Origin: Nitrosopumilus sp. b3
GTDB lineage: Archaea; Thermoproteota; Nitrososphaeria; Nitrososphaerales; Nitrosopumilaceae
Length of the DNA: 64,000 nt
Assembly: GCF_014078525.1 (NCBI RefSeq)
Contig: NZ_MU078696.1
Coordinates: forward strand, 283,327-347,326
Direction of reading: 5' to 3'
Part shown: positions 35,975 to 43,978 of the stretch, one piece after another
Layout: the number at the start of each line of letters is the position of its first letter
Position numbering within the stretch: the first letter of the stretch is position 1
Made by a program: the position numbers and the translations under genes
The notes under the pieces: model-generated
Told to the model about the DNA's origin: nothing
What the model saw: only the letters and a program-made list of their open reading frames with translations
The model's database searches: none

Positions 35975-36562
35975 TTATTTGTCTCTCTTTAGAGATTCTT
36001 TGGCTTTGCGATATTCTTCATTTGCTGTATCTATTGCGTCGTTGTATGTCTGTTTTATTCCATTGAGTGTTTTTTCATAATCTTCCTCTAATTCTTTGAT
36101 TTCATGCTCGCTTGTTGCATCAGACAAAGATTTTTCATGTGCAATTTTTGCATCTTGCAGCTGTTTTTCATATTCTATTTTTGCATCATTGATTTTTTTG
36201 GTAAATGCATCTCTTGCTTGTTTTGGATCATTTACTTGAGTAGTTGATGAATGTTGGTATGTTTCCCAGGCTTGGGCAATTTTTTCATCTCGTATTTTCT
36301 TTGCATCTTCAACTATTTTGTCGTAATTTTCCTCAGCTATTTTTTTACTTTCAGAATCTGTGGTTGGTTTCTCAGATATTGCTTTTAATTCGGCTTTTGC
36401 TTTTTGAATTGTTTCACTAAACTCTAATTCTGCAGCCAATTTTGCTTGATTGTAAACATCCTTTGCATCTACAGCATATGCTGCTGTTGAAAAAACAGAT
36501 ACAAACAGTAATGCTACTAAAGGTACTACTAGCCTTTTGTTTTTCAAATTTACTTTTTTCAT
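35975..36562 (-). CDS. Secreted coiled-coil protein
   Basis: 195 residues: signal peptide (cleavage after A-Y-A, near 30), then almost entirely charged helix rich in Lys, Glu and Ala with repeated A-K-x-E-x-E-K and A-x-x-E-Y-[RE]-K units, i.e. a long coiled coil. Probably structural, on the cell surface. Its leader contains an 11-base inverted repeat and a 20-codon frame overlapping its start, and the promoter carries the AAGGCATACCG element. Confidence 0.7.
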   Translation of the reverse strand: MKKVNLKNKRLVVPLVALLFVSVFSTAAYAVDAKDVYNQAKLAAELEFSETIQKAKAELKAISEKPTTDSESKKIAEENYDKIVEDAKKIRDEKIAQAWETYQHSSTTQVNDPKQARDAFTKKINDAKIEYEKQLQDAKIAHEKSLSDATSEHEIKELEEDYEKTLNGIKQTYNDAIDTANEEYRKAKESLKRDK

Positions 36563-36621
36563 TTTCGTTCACTTTTCGGTGAAAACGTAATGAAACAACT
36601 ATCAGGATTCGATGCATCCAT
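36559..36621 (-). CDS. Possible upstream 20-codon frame
   Basis: ATG 36621 to a TGA that overlaps the ATG of the coiled-coil gene (ATGA). The peptide (D-A-S-N-P-D-S-C-F-I) has no known match. It lies inside the leader predicted from the TATA at 36671-36680. Could couple or control translation of the next gene. Confidence 0.3.
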   Translation of the reverse strand: MDASNPDSCFITFSPKSERK

Positions 36622-36651
36622 TTGATATGTCAAACCTCTAACGTTTTCGCC
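36578..36651 (-). promoter_or_regulatory. Leader inverted repeat before coiled-coil gene
   Basis: On the minus strand GGCGAAAACGT (36651-36641) can pair with ACGTTTTCACC (36588-36578) with one mismatch. The expected transcription start (about 36650) is at the first arm, and the second arm ends some 15 bases before the ATG, so the RNA leader could fold as one long-range stem. Confidence 0.4.
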
Positions 36652-36693
36652 AGATGCAATATGTCAAATGTGTTATATCAAAATATTCTGTAA

Positions 36694-36708
36694 CTTGCGG
36701 TATGCCTT
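36694..36708 (-). promoter_or_regulatory. AAGGCATACCG promoter element, copy 1
   Basis: Minus strand AAGGCATACCGCAAG, followed 17-18 bases on by the TATA GATATAACA (36671-36680). Same element and spacing as at 43109 and 48286. Confidence 0.55.
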
Positions 36709-36767
36709 GATTATATCAAAACTCCATAATAGAATTAGAATAAATAGTAAAACATCTCAAGTAATTC

Positions 36768-37064
36768 ATGGCCGAAAAGATTACTGCAAATGAGTTAAAA
36801 TCAAAAAAAGATGATTTTGTAATTGTTGATGTAAGGGAACTTGATGAGCTTGCCTCAGGTAAAATTGATGGATCCAGGCACATGCCTCTTGGATTAGTAA
36901 TAAGAAATGCAAAAAAGAAGCAGATTGAGGATTTGAAAAGTAAGAAAATTTGCACATACTGTGGTACCGGATATCGAGGAAATATTGCAGCTGATGAGCT
37001 AAACAAAGAGGGATTTAGTGCTGTAACACTAGATGGTGGCTATCCTTCATGGAATTCCGATTAG
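36768..37064 (+). CDS. Rhodanese-like sulfurtransferase
   Basis: 98 residues, single rhodanese domain: V-D-V-R-E near 20-24 and the active loop C-G-T-G-Y-R at 65-70, whose Cys carries the persulfide. Moves sulfane sulfur between partners in the cytoplasm. The next gene carries two more rhodanese domains, so the pair may form a small sulfur-transfer unit. Confidence 0.88.
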   Translation: MAEKITANELKSKKDDFVIVDVRELDELASGKIDGSRHMPLGLVIRNAKKKQIEDLKSKKICTYCGTGYRGNIAADELNKEGFSAVTLDGGYPSWNSD

Positions 37065-37196
37065 CAGACAGAAATTAGTGCTAGTTATGACAGATGAGTC
37101 TTGATAGTACTTTATCCTCAAAACGATTGCCATGTTTGAAAGTCATTGATGAAAAATGTCTTATTTATTTTAAAGTAAAATTAAGAATATTACCAT

Positions 37197-38597
37197 ATGA
37201 ATAAAACTATTGAAAATTTAGGAATTACTCCAGAGGAGTTACACGATGATTTAGTTCAACAAAAGCCAATTCTTTTGTTTGACATTCGAGAAAAAGACAA
37301 TTTTGTAAAATCTCACATTGAAGGCTCAGTCCATGCAGTATGTGATGCACAGGCCAAAGAAAAGATCATGCCCAAAATTCCAAAAAATATCAAAATTGTA
37401 CTGATTTCTGAGCCTGAAGATTTTGCTAAAGAAACTGCATCTATGATGAAGTCATTTGGATTAAACGCTCATTATCTTGAAGGTGGATTTTCTACATGGG
37501 CTGGAAAAATATCCTCAGGTCAAACTGGAAAAATAATAACGCCTGATAAACTTGCTCAAAAATTAGACTCTGTATTTCTATTAGATGTTAGAAACAGCGA
37601 CGAGTTTATAGAATTTCAAATTCCTGGAAGTGTAAACATTCCTTTAGAGAAACTGTTTGATGCAAAAACTACCTCAAATATTCCAAAAGATAAAGAAATC
37701 ATAACTATTTGTCCACATGGAAATCGTGCAATGATTGCAAGTTTTGCTCTCTCAAGAGCAGGAATCGATTCTCAAACACTTGCAGGTGGATTGGTAGCAT
37801 GGAACCAATTCCTCAAAGACGTAACTGTTGTAAATGAACCGATAAAAATCATCCAAATTCAAAAAGTTGGAAAAGGCTGTCTCTCCCATATTGTAGAATC
37901 TAATGGAGAGGCTGTTGTAGTTGATCCGTTGCATCCTTTTGAAAAATACCTTGATGTCTCCAAGCAAGAAGGATTTCAAATAACTGCGGTTTTTGATACT
38001 CACCTGCATGCAGATCATGTCTCTGCTGCAAGAGACCTTGCAAAAGCTACTGGTGCAAAATTGCATCTTTCAAAATATGAGGGATATGATTATGATGCAA
38101 ACTTTGTTGAAGATTCAGATGAAGTGTCATTTGGCAAAATAAAACTCAGAGTAATTCATACTCCCGGTCACACACCTGGAAGTCTAAGCTATGTAGTTGA
38201 TGAAAAATATGTCTTTACTGGTGATATCTTATTTGTAGAGTCAATTGGAAGACCTGATTTGAGGGATAATGCAGAAGAGTTCACAGAAGATCTTCACAAT
38301 ACGCTACATAACAAACTACTCAGGCTTTCAGATGATACTATGGTATTCCCAACTCATCATGGGGATGTAGAACCTAGAGATGATGCATTTTATTCTACCA
38401 TACAGCAAGCAAAAAAACTCCCATGGTTAGATATCTCAAAACAAGAGTTTATCAAAAAAGTAGTTGCCATTACACGTCCACGGCCAATGAATTATAGGAA
38501 AATCATTAGCGTCAACAAAGGAGAATTAGAACTAGTGCATTCACAGATTCCTGATTTGGAGATTGGTCCAAACAGATGTGCAATAGATACCAGTTGA
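37197..38597 (+). CDS. Rhodanese-rhodanese-metallo-beta-lactamase fusion
   Basis: 466 residues in three domains. Rhodanese 1 (about 10-100) has F-D-I-R-E but no Cys at the active loop (S-E-P-E-D-F), so it is probably inactive. Rhodanese 2 (about 110-205) has the loop C-P-H-G-N-R with its Cys near 171. A metallo-beta-lactamase domain (about 215-420) has T-H-L-H-A-D-H near 267-273, H-T-P-G-H-T near 321 and T-G-D-I-L-F. The last resembles persulfide dioxygenase (ETHE1) or glyoxalase II. Expected role: oxidising or clearing persulfides in the cytoplasm. Confidence 0.9.
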   Translation: MNKTIENLGITPEELHDDLVQQKPILLFDIREKDNFVKSHIEGSVHAVCDAQAKEKIMPKIPKNIKIVLISEPEDFAKETASMMKSFGLNAHYLEGGFSTWAGKISSGQTGKIITPDKLAQKLDSVFLLDVRNSDEFIEFQIPGSVNIPLEKLFDAKTTSNIPKDKEIITICPHGNRAMIASFALSRAGIDSQTLAGGLVAWNQFLKDVTVVNEPIKIIQIQKVGKGCLSHIVESNGEAVVVDPLHPFEKYLDVSKQEGFQITAVFDTHLHADHVSAARDLAKATGAKLHLSKYEGYDYDANFVEDSDEVSFGKIKLRVIHTPGHTPGSLSYVVDEKYVFTGDILFVESIGRPDLRDNAEEFTEDLHNTLHNKLLRLSDDTMVFPTHHGDVEPRDDAFYSTIQQAKKLPWLDISKQEFIKKVVAITRPRPMNYRKIISVNKGELELVHSQIPDLEIGPNRCAIDTS

Positions 38598-38643
38598 GGA
38601 TTTCTTAAATTATTCTAATGTCTATTTTATTTCCACAAAATAT

Positions 38644-39039
38644 CTAGAGTCCGCCGCCAGATACTTCACTGAGTTCAATGTCATACCCGCTAGGATCTTT
38701 AATGTAAACAGATCTTGATTTTTCAAACTCTACAGGACCGTCATAGAGAACTTCGACATTGAATTCCTTGCATTTGTCAATTATGTCATCAAAGTTTGCA
38801 ACATGAAAACCAAAGTGAGATATTCCTCCAGCAGTAGATGTTTGAGGATCTTCATATAGACATAGCTTGATAGAGTCATTGCCAATAATTTTTGATGGTG
38901 CATCTAGTTTGTTTGGGGAATTGTCATCTTTTCTAATCTCAAATCCGAAAAGTTTTTTGTAAAATTCTACAGTTTTCTCTAAATCTTTGACGTTCATATT
39001 TATATGATCCATTGATGTCGCATGCAAAAAATCACTCAT
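38644..39039 (-). CDS. VOC-family (glyoxalase/dioxygenase-like) protein
   Basis: 131 residues with two beta-alpha-beta-beta-beta repeats of the vicinal oxygen chelate fold. Metal ligands fit H in S-M-D-H-I-N near 12, H-F-G-F-H near 75 and E in G-Y-D-I-E-L near 124. Such proteins include glyoxalase I and extradiol dioxygenases; the substrate is not predictable. Convergent with the sulfur gene. Confidence 0.85.
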   Translation of the reverse strand: MSDFLHATSMDHINMNVKDLEKTVEFYKKLFGFEIRKDDNSPNKLDAPSKIIGNDSIKLCLYEDPQTSTAGGISHFGFHVANFDDIIDKCKEFNVEVLYDGPVEFEKSRSVYIKDPSGYDIELSEVSGGGL

Positions 39040-39070
39040 ACAATATAATATTGATTCTTGTATTAGTTTG

Positions 39071-39754
39071 TTATTCGTAGACAGGCAATTGGATTGTAAA
39101 TGTTGTGGGATTGTTCTTTGCAGAAATTGTCCCTCCGTGTAAATCTACGATGGATTTTGCAAGTGAAGTGCCAAGACCTGTACCGAATTGCTTTGTTGTA
39201 GTATGAGCTACAAAAAGTTGCTTCATCATCTCTTCTGGTATTCCATTACCTGTGTCTTCTACCTCAATTCTTACTTGCTTGTTTGACTCAAATGCTCTAA
39301 TTGTGATTTTTCCTTTCTTATCCATAGCTTGAATTGAGTTTCTAATCAAACTTGAAAATAGAATGACTAATTTTTTTTTAATGCCTTTAATTGCAAAATC
39401 ATGTCTTGGAAGATTGATGAATATCTCTGAGGGAATGTTTGCAGGTATGGATTGCTTTAGTATCTCAAATAATGAGACATAAGACATTTCTTCTGTGTGA
39501 TTATTTTGTGGTCTTGAAAAGGGTTTTTTTGTTTCCTCAAAGAGACCCTGCAAATTAATTATTGCCTCTTCAATTTTTTGGAAATTATCCAACACATCTT
39601 GATTTACTACTGATTCAAGAGATTTTCTAGTCATAGAATTTGTATTTTTTATGATGGCCACACTATCTACTATTGATGAGAATTCTTCTGTATCTGATAG
39701 TTGAGCAAGGATTTGCTTGCCATCCTTTTTTGTAATCATATCAAAAATCTGCAT
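39071..39754 (-). CDS. Histidine-kinase-type ATPase lacking the phosphoacceptor His
   Basis: 227 residues. The C-terminal ATPase is complete: N-box S-L-I-R-N-S-I-Q-A-M, G1 D-T-G-N-G-I-P, G2 G-T-G-L-G-T-S. The N-terminal 90 residues have helices like a dimerisation domain but no H-[DE]-x-[RK]-N-P box, and there is no sensor or membrane segment. Could be a partner subunit of another kinase or a different GHKL ATPase. No adjacent receiver. Confidence 0.82.
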   Translation of the reverse strand: MQIFDMITKKDGKQILAQLSDTEEFSSIVDSVAIIKNTNSMTRKSLESVVNQDVLDNFQKIEEAIINLQGLFEETKKPFSRPQNNHTEEMSYVSLFEILKQSIPANIPSEIFINLPRHDFAIKGIKKKLVILFSSLIRNSIQAMDKKGKITIRAFESNKQVRIEVEDTGNGIPEEMMKQLFVAHTTTKQFGTGLGTSLAKSIVDLHGGTISAKNNPTTFTIQLPVYE

Positions 39755-39818
39755 AATGTAACTATGAACAGTTGTTAGTTCGTTTTAAAAAAACACAGAT
39801 TAACTGTTTCTGGTTAAA

Positions 39819-40316
39819 TCACTCTAATTCTGCACTACCAAACAAGACACCAAATGCTTTGCACCAAATCAAAACTTTGTTGTATTTGTTAAGATCTACA
39901 TCTTCTGGAATTTGATAATTCTGATTTCCCTTGTTTGCCTTTAATTCTCCTAGATTGATAAACTCTGAAGCATTATCGTCTGTTGCCAAGTAAACATAAA
40001 GATCAGGTCCGTTTGTTGATTGGAAATTCTCCAGTCTTAGAACATTACTTTCATCTTTTAATGGTATTGTGTATGCATCACCTTGTGCATCATGGATTCC
40101 ATCACCAACTCCGATAAATGTTCCAGCATATGAAATTGGAATAGTTTCTTCCATATCTGATTCTTCCATCATAGTTTCTTCCATAGATGATTCAATAATG
40201 GCACCTGTAGGTATTGCCTCGTCTACTGTTGATTCAGTAAAATATGGAGATATGGCATATGCTGATACAATTCCGACTATGATTATCGCAATAATTGGTA
40301 TGATGGTTTTCTTCAC
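39819..40316 (-). CDS. Membrane-anchored DM13-domain protein
   Basis: 165 residues: one N-terminal membrane helix (I-I-P-I-I-A-I-I-I-V-G-I-V), a Glu/Met-rich linker, then a DM13 domain with G-P-D-L-Y-V-Y-L, G-E-L-K-A-N-K-G-N-Q-N-Y and a C-terminal W-C-K-A-F-G-V-L-F-G. The conserved Cys of that last motif has been proposed for redox or electron transfer in this family. Faces outside. Confidence 0.85.
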   Translation of the reverse strand: MKKTIIPIIAIIIVGIVSAYAISPYFTESTVDEAIPTGAIIESSMEETMMEESDMEETIPISYAGTFIGVGDGIHDAQGDAYTIPLKDESNVLRLENFQSTNGPDLYVYLATDDNASEFINLGELKANKGNQNYQIPEDVDLNKYNKVLIWCKAFGVLFGSAELE

Positions 40317-40432
40317 GATTTGATCTGAGTGCTTTTTGTATTAAACAAATTATCCAAATTATGTCCTATTGTTTTGGCAACTCAATTGAAAATGTAGTTG
40401 AGTTATTTGAAATTAGATTTGAAATCCTACCT

Positions 40433-41248
40433 CTAAGATTCTTTTCCATCCCATACCACTCTTTGTGGGAATGGAATTTCAATGCCTTCTTCATCTAATG
40501 CATTTTTAATTACTTTGAGTAAATTGGGCATAACTTCAAGCAGATCATCTCGTGGATACCATACGCGAATTAGAATGTTTACACTGTTATCTCCAAGCTC
40601 TGAAATAGAAAATTGTGGTTCCGGCTCCATTAGTGAGTAGACTACATTTTTTTCAATTGCATTTTTAATTACCTTGATTGCTTTGTCGATATTCTCCCCA
40701 TAACCAATGCCAACTGTAACTTCACTTCTTCTTACTTCTGATAAATTAAATGAACGAAGATTTGACGTAAACATTTTTTCGTTCGGAATTCTAACAACTG
40801 TCCCATCAAATTGCTGAATTTTAGACGAGAATGTGCTAATGTCGATTAGTTTGCCCAATACATTAGAGTCTACTACGTCTACAGTGTCTCCTTGTTTTAC
40901 CGGCTTTTCAATTAGCAGGAATACTCCTGATATCATGTTTGATACTACTGACTGTGCTGCAAAACCAATTACGATTCCCATGAATCCTGCTCCTACTACT
41001 AGCCCGCCAAGATCAATTCCCTGGCTTGCAGTTGCAGCCATTAGGAAGATGACGATTATTCCATAGTAGATTAACTTGTTCATAGTTTTTACAGTATGAA
41101 TTGGCATGTTTGGTGCAAATTTTTTGTTAAATATCATACGAACTATTCTTGCAACAATTACTCCGACAAAAACTACAATTCCAGTAATTAGCAAACTCCA
41201 AATTGTAACTCCTTCCATAAGTTGAGTGTCTAAAATTTCAAAAACCAT
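40433..41248 (-). CDS. MscS-family mechanosensitive channel
   Basis: 271 residues. Three membrane helices (about 15-35, 60-80, 85-110), the third being the Gly/Ala-rich pore helix (G-G-L-V-V-G-A-G-F-M-G-I-V-I-G-F-A), then the beta domain with I-P-N-E-K and a C-terminal alpha/beta domain. Opens under membrane tension to release solutes. Start follows the DUF432 stop directly (TAG then ATG). Confidence 0.93.
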   Translation of the reverse strand: MVFEILDTQLMEGVTIWSLLITGIVVFVGVIVARIVRMIFNKKFAPNMPIHTVKTMNKLIYYGIIVIFLMAATASQGIDLGGLVVGAGFMGIVIGFAAQSVVSNMISGVFLLIEKPVKQGDTVDVVDSNVLGKLIDISTFSSKIQQFDGTVVRIPNEKMFTSNLRSFNLSEVRRSEVTVGIGYGENIDKAIKVIKNAIEKNVVYSLMEPEPQFSISELGDNSVNILIRVWYPRDDLLEVMPNLLKVIKNALDEEGIEIPFPQRVVWDGKES

Positions 41249-42022
41249 CTAATCAAACCCCTTTTCCATCGTAAATGATTTGTTTTCCTTGCTGCTGGAA
41301 TATGAGACTAGTTTCAAATCTTTGTCTTTTTTGGCATACTCTTCTCTATTAATCTCGATTACTTCGTTATTTACTGACGGTTTTATCACTCCTTTAATGT
41401 CATCAATGTGAACTTCAGAAGACATTTCTGCATAGTAAATTATGTGCTCTGCAATTGGGAATACTAATTTTTTTACAAATACTCCGTGGTCTAGTTCGTT
41501 ATTCAAAGTAACTCTCATTTTAGCAAAGACATAAGGATCTGAATCAATCTCTTCTAGTAGTTTGACTTTGGAGTACATGCATAGATTTCCGTTCTCCGGA
41601 GTACCATACAATGCAAATCTTGAGTGCATTGGCTCACATGTAAAACAATCAAAGAGCTCCTTTGAGCCATCACTTGAGTTTATCACAAAGACTCCTATCT
41701 CCATGGGGAATTGAATTACAAAGCTTGCCTTAGAGTTTTTTTCTAGAAAGATAGACTCTGCTAAACGCAAAAAGATGAGATCGTGTGTTTTTTTAGCAGG
41801 AAGATGAAGTGGCAAGACTGGACACAGCTCAAGTGAAACATTTTTGCTTGAATTGGGAAATGATTTTCTAACTTCTTCGTCTTCGGCATTCTTTCGATAG
41901 TATGATAGTGTGTCATTGGATTTTCTTTCTATCTTGATTTCTGTTTTTGGCAGGCTCAATTCTAATTTGTCTGAAACATCGTATTTACCATATCCTGAAT
42001 AATTGCCTTTTTCGGAACTCAT
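41249..42022 (-). CDS. DUF432 protein linked to MscS
   Basis: 257 residues from ATG 42022, where the family start (Y-G-K-Y-D-V near residue 11) is best placed; an upstream TTG at 42100 would add 26 residues of no clear match. Beta-rich with P-V-L-P-L-H-L-P, V-I-Q-F-P-M-E-I-G-V-F and R-F-A-L-Y-G-T-P-E-N-G motifs of DUF432. DUF432 genes commonly sit beside MscS, so it probably works with the channel. Confidence 0.82.
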   Translation of the reverse strand: MSSEKGNYSGYGKYDVSDKLELSLPKTEIKIERKSNDTLSYYRKNAEDEEVRKSFPNSSKNVSLELCPVLPLHLPAKKTHDLIFLRLAESIFLEKNSKASFVIQFPMEIGVFVINSSDGSKELFDCFTCEPMHSRFALYGTPENGNLCMYSKVKLLEEIDSDPYVFAKMRVTLNNELDHGVFVKKLVFPIAEHIIYYAEMSSEVHIDDIKGVIKPSVNNEVIEINREEYAKKDKDLKLVSYSSSKENKSFTMEKGFD

Positions 42023-42128
42023 TACTTGATTCAACAATATCTCGTTTCTACTAGTAATAATACTATTGGAGTAAAATACGGATTTGACACCATATTTCAA
42101 ATTAAAATTAAAAAAATAAAAAAGATGG

Positions 42129-42157
42129 AGATAATCTAGATTGATTCTAGATTATCT
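42129..42157 (-). terminator. Intrinsic terminator containing a stop codon
   Basis: Perfect 12-bp stem AGATAATCTAGA / TCTAGATTATCT with a five-base loop. On the minus strand it is followed by a run of U residues (TTTTTTATTTTTTT). The TAG stop of the gene at 42136 is inside the stem. Confidence 0.72.
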
Positions 42158-42606
42158 GTTGGTGTGTTAATCACCTTGAAGATTTTGACATTATAGTCGC
42201 CTTCAAAAAAAGGAGTGATTTTACCATCATCTATTGACAGCAATCGGAACTTGTACTCAAAGGAATGATCGCCTTTCAAGTTAACCTGTGCAACATGAAT
42301 AGGAACGGACTCATCGGATTTGAAAATTTGAATAATCACAGGATGTCCTTGTGAAGGGTCATTCACTTTGCCTTTGATTGTTCCCCAAGGAAGTGTATTT
42401 GTTTCAGGGATGTTCATGTTGAGCGTTGTCTTTTCAAGACTTGTCTCATCATCAAGTCTTATCACTGACGTTTGAGTCGATTCTGCAAAAACAGAATCAT
42501 CAAACATTGTAAGAGAAAGACTCAACACCATTCCAAAAATACATGATGTTGCCAAACTTCTTGTCTTACTCTTCCTCGGTATGCTTTGAACTGAAACTAT
42601 GCTCAT
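42136..42606 (-). CDS. Secreted hypothetical protein
   Basis: 156 residues from ATG 42606, whose ATGA overlaps the stop of the gene before. Signal peptide with cleavage after V-F-A near 38, then a beta domain (G-T-I-K-G-K-V-N, P-V-I-I-Q-I-F, H-V-A-Q-V-N-L-K-G-D-H-S-F) like Ig-type or carboxypeptidase-regulatory folds of surface proteins. Last gene of the cluster begun by the micropeptide at 42900. Confidence 0.62.
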   Translation of the reverse strand: MSIVSVQSIPRKSKTRSLATSCIFGMVLSLSLTMFDDSVFAESTQTSVIRLDDETSLEKTTLNMNIPETNTLPWGTIKGKVNDPSQGHPVIIQIFKSDESVPIHVAQVNLKGDHSFEYKFRLLSIDDGKITPFFEGDYNVKIFKVINTPTDNLESI

Positions 42607-42860
42607 GCTGATGCACCACATCTCCTAAAATGGCTTGTTTGTTTGTGATGGCGTACAAACAAATCAAACTCATCTAGCATTATTTCATTCTCGTATTGAG
42701 AATCTATGCTGTCTGAATTTTCGATTTGTTCTGTGTGCATCAGCAGCGAAGATGAAAATCCACCACTAGGGAAAATTTTGTTGGTTGGTCTCATTTCTTC
42801 ATCTCCTCCATACATTTTTGGCTCTGCAATGCAACAAAATGGGTCGGCATTTTGCTGCAC
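42603..42860 (-). CDS. Cys-rich hypothetical protein, start unclear
   Basis: From GTG 42860 the frame gives 85 residues with F-C-C near residue 8 and a His-rich, Arg-rich end (R-H-H-K-Q-T-S-H-F-R-R-C). A C-Q-D-C just upstream of the GTG is in frame and would complete a zinc site, but no usual start codon precedes it: the frame opens at the TAA of the micropeptide. Initiation at a rare codon or stop readthrough would explain this; unproven. Confidence 0.45.
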   Translation of the reverse strand: MQQNADPFCCIAEPKMYGGDEEMRPTNKIFPSGGFSSSLLMHTEQIENSDSIDSQYENEIMLDEFDLFVRHHKQTSHFRRCGASA

Positions 42861-42899
42861 ACAATCCTGGCATTTGGGAAAAAATATTGTGCTTGCATT

Positions 42900-43067
42900 T
42901 TAGTATCTCTCCTCAAACAATGCCCAGGAAAGCCCCATCAAATCCTCGCTGGAGAAGGTAGGTGTCTTGGATTGGCGCAAGGATTTTGACACTGCTTTTA
43001 CAGGAATACTTGCAACCTGAGTTTTTGAAGGCGAGTGTTGCCAGTTGTGTACGGTTTGCTGCTTCAT
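42900..43067 (-). CDS. GLxW micropeptide, copy 2 of 3
   Basis: 55 residues, basic N-terminal part, then S-E-D-L-M-G-L-S-W-A-L-F-E-E-R-Y. The C-terminal 15 residues match copies at 34820 and 48342. Its promoter has TATA TTATATATAA at 43086 and the AAGGCATACCG element at 43109, and the bases just before the ATG (GATTGC) are the same as in the 48342 gene. Likely regulatory; function unknown. Confidence 0.68.
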   Translation of the reverse strand: MKQQTVHNWQHSPSKTQVASIPVKAVSKSLRQSKTPTFSSEDLMGLSWALFEERY

Positions 43068-43085
43068 GCAATCATTGAGGCTGAG

Positions 43086-43095
43086 TTATATATAA
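43086..43095. promoter_or_regulatory. Palindromic TATA box shared by two divergent genes
   Basis: GTTATATATAAC is self-complementary. Its centre is 23-24 bases from the ATG of the micropeptide (43067, minus) and 26-27 from the ATG of the gene at 43117 (plus), so one box could serve both as leaderless promoters. Confidence 0.6.
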
Positions 43096-43108
43096 CAAGA
43101 GATACCGG

Positions 43109-43123
43109 ATTACGGTATGCCTT
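43109..43123 (-). promoter_or_regulatory. AAGGCATACCG promoter element, copy 2
   Basis: Minus strand AAGGCATACCGTAAT, 13 bases before the shared TATA box at 43086-43095. It also covers the start codon of the plus-strand gene at 43117, so a protein bound here for one gene could block the other. Confidence 0.6.
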
Positions 43124-43974
43124 CTGAATCAGAATCTGTATTGGGCAACTTGCAAAACTACAAAATGTACTTGCGTCCCAACGCACATCTTCATTATGGA
43201 AAGCCCGGTGAAAAAAAATCAAAACTAACAAAGCACCAGCAAAATGTTCAATCTCTTTTGAAAGTAATGTCAAAAAATGAACCGCTAACAACATGGGACC
43301 TGGCAAAAATATCCATTCCAAATGACATGGCAAAACTACGTGAACGAGAAAAAATCTACAGAAGACTTCTTGTTGGAAGAAGAGACAAAGGAAAGCATTC
43401 CGATGGAATTTTAAATCTAGGGTTGGTAGTAAAAGATGGAAAGAGTCTCAAAACAGGAATAGCTGACAAGTATAGATTATCTTTGTATGGAATTTTGTAT
43501 TGCATTGATGTGTTGGATTTTTCAAATAACGAAATTGATAAGGTTGCACAAAAATACTCTAGTGTATTACCCAAAGTTTTTGGCAAATGGGATTATCTCA
43601 AATCAAAAATAGGTAACAGAATTTACGGAATAAAATTATTGGCAAATGGATTGCTTGCAGACAATCCGCAAATCCAAGTGCAGCCAGGAATTCCATTTTA
43701 TGAGTTAATGTCTTATGTGCACATCAAATACCAAAGAAACTTTGAATCAATTTCAGAAGAAGAACTCGCAGAGCAGATTTCGTATTGGTTTTACACTAAT
43801 TTGTTGTACAATCCACTTGGACAAACCGATTCAAAAACAAATGGAATAAAAAGTTTGGATGTTGTATTTGAGGAAGATGCAAAACTAAAAAAATGGTTTT
43901 TGATTTTTTTTAGAAGTGCAATAAAATATTATCAGCAGAGATATACTATTTTAAAAAAATCCGACACAAAATAA
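43117..43974 (+). CDS. Hypothetical protein, possible winged helix
   Basis: 285 residues, basic and soluble. Residues 38-130 have the helix order and P-L-T-T-W-D-L-A-K-I segment of a winged-helix DNA-binding domain (L-L-K-V-M-S-K-N, later L-G-L-V-V-K-D-G-K). The rest is helical with W-F-Y-T-N-L-L-Y. No named family. Divergent from a micropeptide gene across a shared TATA box; may be its regulator (inference). Confidence 0.58.
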   Translation: MPSESESVLGNLQNYKMYLRPNAHLHYGKPGEKKSKLTKHQQNVQSLLKVMSKNEPLTTWDLAKISIPNDMAKLREREKIYRRLLVGRRDKGKHSDGILNLGLVVKDGKSLKTGIADKYRLSLYGILYCIDVLDFSNNEIDKVAQKYSSVLPKVFGKWDYLKSKIGNRIYGIKLLANGLLADNPQIQVQPGIPFYELMSYVHIKYQRNFESISEEELAEQISYWFYTNLLYNPLGQTDSKTNGIKSLDVVFEEDAKLKKWFLIFFRSAIKYYQQRYTILKKSDTK

Positions 43975-43978
43975 AATT

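Noticed and set aside
42706..42903. Plus-strand 65-codon frame
   Set aside because: Mirror of the Cys-rich minus-strand gene; no promoter.
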